Part shown: positions 22,401-31,907 of the stretch, piece after piece
Layout: each line of letters starts with the position of its first letter
Position numbering within the stretch: the stretch's first letter is position 1
DNA from: Tuctoria greenei
Lineage: Eukaryota; Streptophyta; Magnoliopsida; Poales; Poaceae
Assembly (NCBI GenBank): GCA_036927565.1
Contig: JAYESD010000001.1
Location: 107,303,110 to 107,367,109, forward strand
Direction: 5' to 3'
DNA: 64,000 nucleotides
Notes under the pieces: generated by a model
Told to the model about the DNA's origin: nothing
The model's database searches: none
What the model saw: only the letters and a program-made list of their open reading frames with translations
Position numbers and translations under genes: made by a program

Positions 22401-23031
22401 ATTTCAAGGATATTGCAAAGACCTCGGCATACAAGTTTGCTACGCTTCCGTAGCTCATCCTGCCAGCAATGGACAAGCCGAGAGAGCAAATGTAGAGATC
22501 CTTAAAAGACTCAAAACACGCACTTATGAGCGCTTGAAAAAGCACGGAGCCAATTGGATCGAAGAGCTTCCGCCCACTCTATGGGCCAACAGGACTTCTC
22601 CAAGTCGAGCAACCGGAGAAACACCCTTCTTTCTGGTGTACGGAGCTGAAGCGATCCTTCCTCCGGAAATCACCTTGGGTTCCCTCCGAGTCCGGACCTT
22701 CGACGAAGCCGCGCAGGACCAGCTCCAGCGCGAAGACCTAGACCTCCTCGAGGAGGGAAGGTGCCAAGCAGCTGTTCGGAATGCCCGATACCGCCAATCT
22801 CTACGGCGCTATCACCAGCGGCATGTACACAACCGACAGCTCGAGGAAGGCGATCTGGTGCTACGGAGAATACTATCCAGAGAAGGGCAAAACAAACTCT
22901 CCCCCGGCTGGGAAGGGCCCTTTCGAGTGATCAAAGTATCCCGTCCCGGAAGCGTTCGCTCGGCTACCGAGGATGGGACACCTCTCCCAAATCCTTGGAA
23001 CATCGAGCACCTCCGTAAGTTCTACACTTAA
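19490..23031 (+). pseudogene. Element A pol: RT, RNase H, archaeal-type RNase H, integrase (one frameshift)
   Basis: In frame with gag after the TAG at 19487. RT runs from about 19553, with FLDAYSGYHQI and the active site YVDDIVVK. The first RNase H (about 20490-21010) lacks the usual catalytic Asp and is split by a 280-base acidic insertion (20560-20840). A second, archaeal-type RNase H (about 21190-21500) has YFDGSMQ, MAEYEALIYGL and KGDSQLV. One C lost near 21571 shifts the frame. Integrase follows in frame 21619-23031, with a zinc finger (CKACQFHAKQ), the core MDILGPFP, TDNGTQF and NGQAERAN, and a GPF-type C-terminus. The end is LRKFYT-stop. No chromodomain, as expected for Tat. Confidence 0.92.
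20560..20840 (+). repeat. Four GGACCC/GGGTCC hairpins inside the RNase H coding region
   Basis: Hairpins such as GGACCCCTCCGGGAGGGTCC recur at about 20590, 20685, 20768 and 20808, encoding DPSxRV-like peptides within an acidic, Pro-rich insertion between the two halves of the first RNase H. The same insertion is present in B (about 49050-49320) and D (about 60190-60450). Confidence 0.8.
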
Positions 23032-24296
23032 TTCCACGGAGGTGAGTCTTAAGTAACTTGAAATGTATGTTATAGAGTCATTGTACAGAGTCGGGTAATT
23101 CCTCCGGGAGAGCAGCCGGACCTTTCCCGAAAGGTTTGAAAAGCTCATGCAACACTTGACACAGTCTCCGGACTAAAAGTGTGGCTAACTACCCTGGGTC
23201 AAACGAGAAACCAAACACACTTAGCCTGGTTCCGTACCCTAAGAGTGTACTTGTTTCCCCTGTACCCCGGAGCTATAATGAAAGACATCTTCATGTGAAA
23301 TAGACTCCATGTGCATTCATTTTTGCATAGGCTCGACATTTTTATTTTTCTCTTTCTTGTCTATAACAGAAACGTGCAATTCTTAAGAAGTTCTAGTTTG
23401 ACCGGTTTAAATACGATTCGAGTTGAATTGTCAGATTTTTTGGATTTAAATATCGTCTGTGGCCAACTCGCCTGAAAGCTGCCAAGCCATTCTAGGGCCG
23501 GAGTGCGCTATCGACTTAGCCTGGTCAAGCACCCTAAGTACGCCACTCTACCTACATCCCGGCAGGCCAAAGTAAGGTGGGTCCATGGACAATTGGATCT
23601 AAAAGAAAAGACAATTCATCCAGTCGTATTAAAAATCGTGTTCAACTTAAAATTTTCTTGAGAACCATAAGCCGCGACGAAGTTATAGACAAGGAATGAA
23701 TTTTACTATTTTTCTTGGCTTAAGTGTGCAGGAAAAATGAACCCTACGTTGATGGAGAAAAACTGGAGCTAACCAAGCTCCGACTCCCACCAGGGCGTCA
23801 ACCGTCGGCGTTGACTAAAAGATGGTGAGAAGACCCCTTCACTGGAGTCTGTTTCCAACAAACCAAGTGTGGCAAAGGTCATTGCCGGAGCTGCTAAGCT
23901 CCGACACCTTGGAGTATTAACTACCGACGCTCAACGTGTTGATAGAGCCTATTGCCGGAGCTACTAAGCTCCAGCGATGGACAGTGCCGGAGCTTCTAAG
24001 CTCCGACAACTTCAGGGGACCTTCACTATCAAAAACTTCGGACCTAAATTCCACAAGTTCGAAGCAAATTCGTCTTCAACAAAACTCAACATCCTTTTGG
24101 TATATGTCCACAATCAAATTGTGCACATCTACCAGGGGGCCAAGTGAAGATAAAGATGTTGAAGACAAAAAAAAATGGAATTCGCAAAAAATTGGGGATT
24201 TCATTTCATCTGAAGACCGGAGATTACATCTGGAGACAAGGGATTACAAAATTGAGGAATAAGAGAAGATACAAGTAAAGACTAACAGAGACAGTC
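23032..24296. other. Noncoding region between pol and the antisense ORF in A, with GGAGCT hairpins
   Basis: No coding frame of note. Four hairpins of the form GGAGCT-N4/5-AGCTCC lie at about 23763, 23885, 23954 and 23985. Two imperfect copies of a CTTAGCCTGGT...ACCCTAAG motif lie at about 23220 and 23514. The pol transcript and the aORF transcript would converge here, so transcript ends are expected in this region. Counterparts are 45601-46865 (B) and 56734-57997 (D). Confidence 0.6.
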
Positions 24297-26203
24297 CTAG
24301 ACCCTATGGAAGAACTCGGCGACCTTCTGGGCGACCTCTGACACGCAGGCTCGGGTAGCTTCGCCTTCTCCTTCGACGGGGCCTTCAAGCACCGGGTCCA
24401 GAGGAAATCGAGGGTTCCGGCTGGTGTAGCACGTCAACACATATTCTGTGACGTTCCTAGCCAGGGATTGCCCCTCGACCTCCAGCTGGTCCGCGATGAC
24501 GTCGCCCACCTTGGAGAGCTTGCTGTCTGCGGCGCTCAACGCTTGCAACGCAAGGTCCGGCTCCGGCTCCGGATCATCCAGGTGCACGGGGCTGAAACCC
24601 ATCGGCGTCAGCGCGTCGTCGGCCTTGCCCAGGAACTCCCAAATCTGCAGGGAGTCCGCCTTCTTCAAGTTCTTCATCTCTTCCAGGGATCTCCGGGCCG
24701 CCGTCAGCTCCGAATTCTCGCGGGCGAGGCGCTCAACTTCTTTGGCGTTTTGCTGGATCTTCGCAGCAACCCGCTTCTCAAGTCTTCCGAGCTCCTCCTC
24801 CCGGAGGTGGATCTTGTTCCGGCGGTCGACCAGGTCCTTCTCCCTAGCCTCCAATTTCTTCTCCCGGGCGACAAGGGCGCACTCGTATTCGTAGAGTTCC
24901 TGCCCCCGCACCCAGGTCTTCTCCTCTTCCTCGAGGCAGCGCTCTTCCAATTTCTTAGTGCGCTCCTCGAGGCCCTTGTCTGCCAGAGCTGTTTTCTCGG
25001 CGAGCTCTTCTTCCCATCGCAAGACGTCATCCCGTAGCTCTAGGAGTCTTTGCTCCTCGTCCTCGAGCCGTCTTTCCCTCCCTTCAAGTGCCTCTCGGCG
25101 CTTGATGAGTGCGGTGCTGATGGCCTCGAGCTGATTAAACCGAGCATTGGCCGCGTCGTTAGCAGCCTTAGCTCGGTCGTGGAACTCCCGGGATTGAGCA
25201 TCGAGGGCGTGAGTCATGCTCTCCCTCTCGTCCAGCAGCTTATCCCAGAGCTCCAGGCGGATCTTCTCCCGCTTGATCCACTCCTTGTCATCCGCAAGCC
25301 TCGACTGCGCCAGCTTAGTCTCAAAGTGGAGCCGATTACGCCACCGCCTAAGGGTTTGGCGCTCCTCTTCAAGAGCCTTGCTGTCGTGGAAGAAGGCCAG
25401 TTGGACCTGACGTAGATTGGAGCAGGCGTTGTCGATGGACATCGACAGCGAGATGGGCTCCGGACCTGCTGGGATCTCTTCCGCTGGTTCCAGCGGGTCT
25501 TCACATACAAAAATTGGGTCCCACTCTACGAGAGTGGAACCCTGAGCTTCCAAAGCGCTAGGGCCTTCCTCCGGGATGACCTCAGTCGCCATCGAAGAAG
25601 GTCCCGCCGCCAAGTCTTCATTTGCCCCCTCAGGCTGGGGGCCGGCGACTTTGTTCAGGCACTCTGGCTCTGCCACAGGTACCATCGACGTCGTCGCCTC
25701 CGGAGCAGGAGCCGCTACTGGCTCTGGCCGGGACACCTCTTCTGAGGGAGGCTCAAGCTCCCTCTGCGGCCGACGCTCCAACAATCACCGGCTCTGCGGC
25801 CGGAGCTTCGGAAGTAACCGGCTCAACTGCCGGAACTACTTCGACTTCCGGCTCGCATGCCGGGGCTTCAGCCACCTCCGGCTCAATCGCCGGGGCTTCA
25901 GCACTTTCCGGCTCCGAAGCCGGGACTGCTACTTCCTCCGACTCAACAGCCGGAGCTTCTACTACTGCAGCACCAGGACCCAGAGCTTCCACTTCCGGGA
26001 CGGGTGCCGCTGGCGCATCTTCATTCCCGTGGTCCGGCGCTACCACGGGAACTTCTGGAGACGAGTCGAGGTCCATGACCACGACAGCCGGCGCCAGAGC
26101 TGTCGCAGCCTCCGCTTGGGGCGGCACCGGGACTGGAGCAGAAGCCCTCGCAGCCTCAGACACTGTGGCTGAGGGTGGAGCTTCACTCCCCTTCTTGGGA
26201 ACG
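24297..26203 (-). pseudogene. Element A antisense ORF (aORF), exon 2
   Basis: Begins at the acceptor CTGCAG|CGTT. The first part is a run of EAPAxEPE-type 10-residue repeats encoded by 30-bp hairpin units. The rest is a long charged coiled coil (KREALEGRERRLEDEEQ, ELAEKTALADKGLEERTKK, about 24650-25300), ending KVAEFFHRV-stop at 24297. A 20-bp deletion flanked by GAG near 25760 (relative to D) shifts the frame, so the copy is broken. The function is unknown. Antisense ORFs in this position are known in Tat elements. Confidence 0.8.
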
Positions 26204-26281
26204 CTGCAGATGAAGAACAAAGAAATTGAGCAAACAGATGCTACAATTAAAAAGTTAATCGAGGTAAAAAAGAAAAATTAC
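26204..26281 (-). other. Putative 78-nt intron of the element A aORF
   Basis: GT-AG boundaries (CCCAAG|GTAATTTTT ... CATCTGCAG|CGTTCC) with a T-rich interior. The same 78-nt stretch with identical boundaries is at 31617-31694 (B) and 54729-54806 (D). Joining the exons keeps the frame, whereas reading through meets TAA at once. Confidence 0.75.
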
Positions 26282-27732
26282 CTTGGGAGGCTCCCACACC
26301 AGCTTGCGCGGAACCTCTTTCCCGGACGATCCGGGCTGGCCACGGTCGGCGTAGGAGCTCCGGGAGGACTCCCAGGACTTGCCACAGCCGCGGGCGTTTC
26401 CCGGGTCGGAGCTCTCCTTGATCGGGAGGAACTCCTGGAACTGGAGGCCCTCACCGCTCCAGATGCCGGAGTCGCGCGCCCGGAGCTAGCACCACAGGAG
26501 GGATCCACCACGGGGACAGTCGCACTCCGGGAGGATCCCACCGCCGGAACAGTAACGTTCCGGAAGGACCCCACCACGGGGACAGTCGCCATGGCGGCAG
26601 AGGATCTTCCTTCCTGAGGAGGGGGAACCGGGGGGGAAGTGGCAGGCCCGATGGACCTTCCGTCAGCATGTCGCAGCTTCCACTTCCGGCTCTCCGGCTC
26701 CTCCGCCAACTCCTTGCCCTTGCCAATGACCTCAGCTCTTGGCTGTGGGACAGGGGCGGAGCCGTCTTCGGACAACCCGGGGATCGCCAACCGGGTGGTT
26801 GATCTTCTCTCGACGACACCAAGGTCGTCAAGCGCGGGCATCGTCCGCCGGAGCTCCCTGCTGAACTCAACTTCCACGTTCAGAGGGAGGAAGGCTGGCG
26901 GTGGAGTCAAGTAATCCCCGTCAACGTCGATGCCGTGCTGGAATTTCTTGAGGTGAAACTCCAAGGTCTTCCCCACCATGATGGACTTCAACCCGGTCTC
27001 AACCCGGTCCTCGTCCATCACGCTGTTGAGGGCCCAAGCGAGCTTCTCCTTCCTCTTCAGCGGCGCCCACCTGTTGGACAGGAAGTTGCAGAACACCGCC
27101 TGGGGAGTCAATCCTCCCTCCACACATTGGCGGATCCTGGTCAGGACAGGGTCGAAAGCTTCCGCTAGCACCGGAACTTCGCTCCGTACCGACGTGTCAA
27201 TGCCGGGCAGACCGTCTGGCAACTCCAACCGCTCATGCTCCTCCACCCGGACGACTATCCAATCTTTCTTCCAGTCATCCCACTTCCCGGAAGGGAATGA
27301 CCGGAGGTACTTGAATGGGCACTTCTTGCGCTTCACGAAGTAGTAGAAGCCAAGATACTCATTGCTTCGGCAGGTGGTGTGGACGGTGAAGAAGGTTCGG
27401 AAGAGCTCGATGCAGGGAGGGATGCCCACCCACATCTCGCAGAAGTGGACAAAGCTGGACACAAGGAGAATGGAGTGAGGGCCAAGGTGGTATAGCTGCA
27501 GACCATAGAAGTCCAGCAGCATCAAGAAGAAAGAAGAAAACGGTGGGATCAGCCCCACCATGGCGTACGAGGAAAAGTACACCATCTCGCCAGCGTGCTC
27601 CTTTTCAAAGGGGAGCTCTCCGCCGACGCGGACCGAGCGGTTGAAGAAGTCCGAAGACCACCCCATGAGGGCCCGGACCTTCTTCAGATCACTGTCAGTC
27701 TTCAAGCGACTCTCACGCAGACCCAACTCCAT
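26282..27732 (-). pseudogene. Element A aORF exon 1, gypsy-transposon-type domain
   Basis: Open from ATG 27732 (MELGLRESRL) to the donor at 26282. An upstream in-frame ATG at 27750 is also possible. Residues of about 55-150 (LIPPFSSFFLMLLDFYGLQ, HFCEMWVGIPPCIELFRTFF, YFVKRKKCPF) match the plant 'putative gypsy type transposon' domain family (PF04195-like). The C-terminal third is basic and Ser/Arg-rich (RSSSRSRRAPTR). The exon itself is uninterrupted in A, but exon 2 is frameshifted. Expression would need an antisense promoter in 27733-28261. Confidence 0.82.
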
Positions 27733-28261
27733 CGCAGCACAGCTAGGCAAGAGAAGAGGAGAAAAGTACGAGTTGGGAGTTTGAGCGCAAGAACAGATGG
27801 GAAGCGTAAAGAACTCCCGACGGTGCGCTTTCCTTCTTAAGTAAGCCCTCGCAACGCTAGGATGGAAACTGCAGGGGAGTCAAGGATACTACTCAAGAAT
27901 TCAACCCTGCCGATGACAAGAGGGCACGGGACCACCCTGACGATCAAGTCGAGGCTCTTACCCAGGCGAACAGTTGTCATCACGAGGCGGGAAACCCAAA
28001 GGCGGCGACCTGACAAGGCGCGCGGAACCGATACGGTTTTCGTATCGGGAACCGGCGACCTTCAATTGCGAGAGATCCGCACGTCAAAGATCTTATCTGC
28101 CGCCTGAGGTGCGCCACACGTCGGGATTTAACCGTAAAGCCCCGCCAATGGCACCTCCGAAGACCCTTGAAGACCCAGTTCAAGAGTCGCGAGTATGGAC
28201 ACACCTCCGACGGAATGACTTTACCCCGGTGACTTTCCCCGGAGGTAGGTCCAGGGGCCAC
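27733..28261 (-). promoter_or_regulatory. Region upstream of the aORF in A; PPT side of the 3' LTR
   Basis: Holds the presumed aORF 5' leader, a perfect short hairpin CGATACG-N5-CGTATCG (about 28029-28047), and a purine-rich GGAGGTAGGTCCAGGGG stretch (28241-28257) before the LTR that probably acts as the PPT. No TATA box is obvious on the minus strand. The equivalents are 29636-30165 and 52749-53278. Confidence 0.5.
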
Positions 28262-29115
28262 TGTCGGTACCCTAAAAACCATACACCCCCTGAGGTTACA
28301 AAGATCTCAAGGGAAGGACGTCTACTCAAATTGAAGACCCTCGGAGGCCCACTTGTCAGACATAACCGGACCTGCTTCTCCAACATGGTTAACCCCTAGG
28401 TTGCCATGTGTACTGCCAGACCGGAGCTACTACCCACAAGGGTGAAGCTCCGGGCTAGGTACTGAAACGGCACCTCCGGACTTAACCCCTGACCGAGAGA
28501 AGCTCCGGACCTGACACGTGCCGGGCCACCCCGGAGCTTCCCGCTTCCCACAAGCAAGCTCCGGAGCTGCCACGTGTCCAAACGTCGGAGCTGGCCGCCT
28601 CAAACCTCCGGAAGACATTGTAACCACTCCGGATCTTCAAAGGATAGTCACGGACTTCAAGACCCGATTAATTGTCATTAATTCCATGTTAATGACACTT
28701 AATCGGACAATCTTAACACCTGTAACGGCACTGTCGGAGCCCGTTACAGGGTTATTAACAACAATTAATCGTGTATCAATACTAGTAACCGCCGGGGCCA
28801 CATGTCGGGCCAGGCTAACTTGTAACGGTTTGTCCTTGTACTATAAAAGGACAGACCGACGATACACGGAGAAGAAGGCTCTCGTGCGCTCTCAGGCACA
28901 CACGCATTGACGTGAGCTTTCATACATAAACTAATACAACACCACACACCCGTGGAGTAGGGTATTACGCTCAGGCGGCACGAACCACGTAAACCACTGT
29001 GTCTCTCGTGTCCAATCGTGATTCACCTTCTTGAGTCTCCGCGCGCCCACACCGAACTACAAACTCCTTCAACACTTTAGTAGTGTCAGGAGATCTGCCG
29101 ACTCCAACAGTCGAC
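28262..29115 (+). repeat. Element A 3' LTR, lacking its final base
   Basis: TGTCGGTACCC ... CAGTCGAC. It stops one base short of the 5' LTR end and passes into an inverted partial LTR of element B with a TA dinucleotide at 29116-29117. TATA box at 28842-28848. Confidence 0.9.
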
Positions 29116-29127
29116 TAATTGATACAC
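28771..29127. other. Inverted LTR junction and loop of the A/B inverted repeat
   Basis: GTGTATCAAT at 28771-28780 pairs with ATTGATACAC at 29118-29127. The sequences outward (28262-28780 and 29118-29635, then the internal regions) are reverse complements. The unpaired loop is 28781-29117, 337 bases, and contains the TATA box and R/U5 part of the A LTR. Confidence 0.85.
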
Positions 29128-29635
29128 GATTAATTGTTGTTAATAACCCTGTAACGGGCTCTGACAGTGCCGTTACAGGTGTTAAGATTGTCCGATTAAG
29201 TGTCATTAACATGGAATTAATGACAATTAATCGGGTCTTGAAGTCCGCGGCTATCCTTTGAAGATCCGGAGTCGTTACAATGTCTTCCGGAGGTTTGAGG
29301 CGGCCAGCTCCGACGTTTGGACACGTGGCAGCTCCGGAGCTTGCTTGTGGGAAGCGGGAAGCTCCGGGGTGGCCTGGCACGTATCAGGTCCGGAGCTTCT
29401 CTCGGTCAGGGGTTAAGTCCGGAGGTGCCGTTTCGGTACCTAGCCCGGAGCTTACCCTTGTGGGTAGTAGCTCCGGTCTGGCAGTACACATGGCAACCTA
29501 GGGGTTAACCATGTTGGAGAAGCAGGTCCGGTTATGTCTGACAAGTGGGCCTCTGAGGGTCTTCAATTTGAGTAGACGTCCTTCCCTTGAGATCTTTGTA
29601 ACCTCAGGGGGTGTATGGTTTTTAGGGTACCGACA
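29118..29635 (-). repeat. Element B 3' LTR, truncated (518 bp of U3)
   Basis: Reverse complement of the first 518 bases of the A LTR, ending CCGACA at 29635. The TATA box, R and U5 are missing, so it could not initiate transcription by itself. Confidence 0.9.
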
Positions 29636-30165
29636 GTGGCCCCCTGGACCTACCTCCGGGGAAAGTCACCGGGGTGAAGTCATTCCGTCGGAGGTGGGTC
29701 CATACTCGCGACTCTTGAACTGGGTCTACAAGGGTCTTCGGAGGTGCCGTTGGCGGGGCTTTATGGTTAAATCCCGACGCGTGGCGCACCTCAGGCGGCA
29801 GATAAGATCTTTGACGTGCGGATCTCTCGCAATTGAAGGTCGCCGGTTCCCGATACGAAAACCGTATCGGTTCCGCGCGCCTTGTCAGGTCGCCGCCTTT
29901 GGGTTTCCCGCCTCGTGATGACAACTGTTCGCCTGGGTAAGAGCCTCGACTTGATCGTCAGGGTGGTCCCGGGCCCTCTTGTCATCGGCAGGGTTGAATT
30001 CTTGAGTAGTATCCTTGACTCCCCTGCAGTTTCCATCCTAGCGTTGCGAGGGCTTACTTAAGAAGGAAAGCGCACCGTCGGGAGTTCTTTACGCTTCCCA
30101 TCTGTTCTTGCGCTCAAACTCCCAACTCGTACTTTGCTCCTCTTCTCTTGCCTAGCTGTGCTGCG
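29636..30165 (+). promoter_or_regulatory. Region upstream of the aORF in B
   Basis: Between the LTR fragment and the aORF ATG at 30166. It has the purine-tract complement next to the LTR and the hairpin CGATACG-AAAAC-CGTATCG at about 29851-29869. There is a pyrimidine-rich leader just before the ATG. No other gene is visible. Confidence 0.5.
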
Positions 30166-31616
30166 ATGGAGTTGGGTCTGCGTGAGAGTCGCTTGAAGAC
30201 TGACAGCGATCTGAAGAAGGTCCGGGCCCTCATGGGGTGGTCTTCGGACTTCTTCAACCGCTCGGTCCGCGCCGGCGGAGAGCTCCCCTTTGAAAAGGAG
30301 CACGCTGTCAAGATGGTGTACTTTTCCTCGTACGCCATGGTGGGGCTGATCCCACCGTTTTCTTCTTTCTTCTTGATGCTGCTGGACTTCTATGGTCTGC
30401 AGCTGTACCACCTTGGCCCTCACTCCATTCTCCTTGTGTCCATATTTGTCCACTTCTGCGAGATGTGGGTGGGCATCCCTCCCTGCATCGAGCTCTACCG
30501 AACCTTCTTCACCGTCCACACCACCAGCCGAAGCAATGAGTATCTTGGCTTCTACTACTTCGTGAAGCGCAAGAAGTGCCCATTCAAGTACCTCCGGTCA
30601 TTCCCTTCCGGGAAGTGGGATGACTGGAAGAAAGATTGGATAGTCGTCCGGGTGGAGTAGCATGAGCGGTTGAAGTTGCCAGACGGTCTGCCCGGCATTG
30701 ACACGTCGGTATGGAGCGAAGTTCCGGTGCTGGCGGAAGCTTTCGGCCCTGTCCTGACCAGGATCCGCCAATGTGTGGAGGGAGGATTGACTCCCCAGGC
30801 AGTGTTCTGCAACTTCCTGTCCAACAGGTGGGCGCCGCTGAAGAGGAGGGAGAAGCTCGCCTGGGCCCTCAACAGCGTGATGGACGAGGACCGGGTTGAG
30901 ACCGGGTTGAAGTCCAGCATGGTGGGGAAGACCTTGGAGTTTCACCTCAAGAAATTCCAGCACGGCATCGACGTTGACGGGGATTACTTGACTCCGCCGC
31001 CGGCCTTCCTCCCTCTGAACGTGGAAGTTGAGTTCAGCAGGGAGCTCCGGCGGACGATGCCCGCGCTTGACGACCTTGGTGTCGTCGAGAGAAGATCAAC
31101 CACCCGGTTGGCGATCCCCGGGTTGTCCGAAGACGGCTCCGCCCCTGTCCCACAGCCAAGAGCTGAGGTCATCGGCAAGGGCAAGGAGCTGGCGGAGGAG
31201 CCGGAGAGCCGGAAGAGGAAGCTGCGACATGCTGACGGAAGGTCCATCGGGCCTGCCACTTCCCCCCAGGTTCCCCCTCCTCAGGAAGGAAGATCCTCTG
31301 CCGCCGTGGCGACTGTCCCCGGGGTGGGGTCCTTCCGGAACGTTACTGTTCCGGCGGTGGGATCCTCTCGGAGTGCGACTGTCCCCGTGGTGGATCCCTC
31401 CTGTGGTGCTAGCTCCGGGCGCGCGACTCCGGCATCTGGAGCGGTGAGGGCCTCCAGGTCCAGGAGTTCCTCCCGATCAAGGAGAGCTCTGACCCGGGAA
31501 ACGCCCGCGGCTGTGGCAAGTCCTGGGAGTCCTCCCGGAGCTCCTACACCAACCGTGGCCAGCCCGGATCGTCCGGGAAAGAGGTTCCGCGCAAGCTGGT
31601 GCGGGAGCCTCCCAAG
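30166..31616 (+). pseudogene. Element B aORF exon 1 (one stop)
   Basis: Same protein as A exon 1, with the gypsy-transposon-type domain at 30320-30600. GAG to TAG at 30658-30660 (after VVRVE) stops it at codon 165, and the frame then stays open to the donor CCCAAG|GTAA at 31616/31617. A 78-nt intron follows at 31617-31694. Confidence 0.82.
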
Positions 31617-31694
31617 GTAATTTTTCTTTTTTACCTCGATTAACTTTTTAATTGTAGCATCTATTTGCTCAATTTCTTTGTTCTTCATCTGCAG
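31617..31694 (+). other. Putative 78-nt intron of the element B aORF
   Basis: Same GT and AG positions and length as in A and D, with a T-rich interior. Confidence 0.75.
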
Positions 31695-31907
31695 CGTTCC
31701 CAAGAAGGGGAGTGAAGCTCCACCCTCAGCCACAGTGTCTGAGGCTGCGAGGGCTTCTGCTCCAGTCCCGGTGCCGCCCCAAGCGGAGGCTGCGACAGCT
31801 CCGGCGCCGGTTGTCGTGGTCATGGACCTCGACTCGTCTCCAGAAGTTCCCGTGGTAGCGCCGGACCACGGGAATGAAGATGCGCCAGCGGCACTCGTCC
31901 CGGAAGT
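31695..31907 (+). pseudogene. Element B aORF exon 2, part before element C
   Basis: Open from the acceptor (SVPKKGSEAPP) until the GAAGT target site, where the LTR of element C begins. It continues at 43888 after the duplicated GAAGT. Confidence 0.85.
31903..31907. repeat. Target-site duplication GAAGT, left copy
   Basis: GAAGT before the TG of the element C LTR, repeated at 43883-43887 after its CA. Confidence 0.93.

Larger units (their letters stand above)
16179..29115 (+). mobile_element. Tat-lineage Ty3/gypsy retrotransposon, element A
   Basis: A 12.9-kb element with two LTRs (855 and 854 bp), PBS, gag-protease-RT-RNase H-archaeal-type RNase H-integrase on the plus strand, and a long antisense ORF between pol and the 3' LTR. 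The second RNase H and the antisense gypsy-transposon-domain ORF are characteristic of the Tat lineage (Retand/Grande relatives). The 5' flank is element E, with GCGGC before the LTR. No matching duplication exists on the right, because the 3' LTR runs directly into an inverted LTR of element B and lacks its last base. Confidence 0.92.

Noticed and set aside
25576..26617. Plus-strand ORFs with Ala/Gly/Ser/Thr repeats in element A (198 and 331 codons), also 54393-55454 minus in D
   Set aside because: They are the opposite strand of aORF exons. The palindromic 30-bp units keep both strands open. They run through the intron and show no domain.
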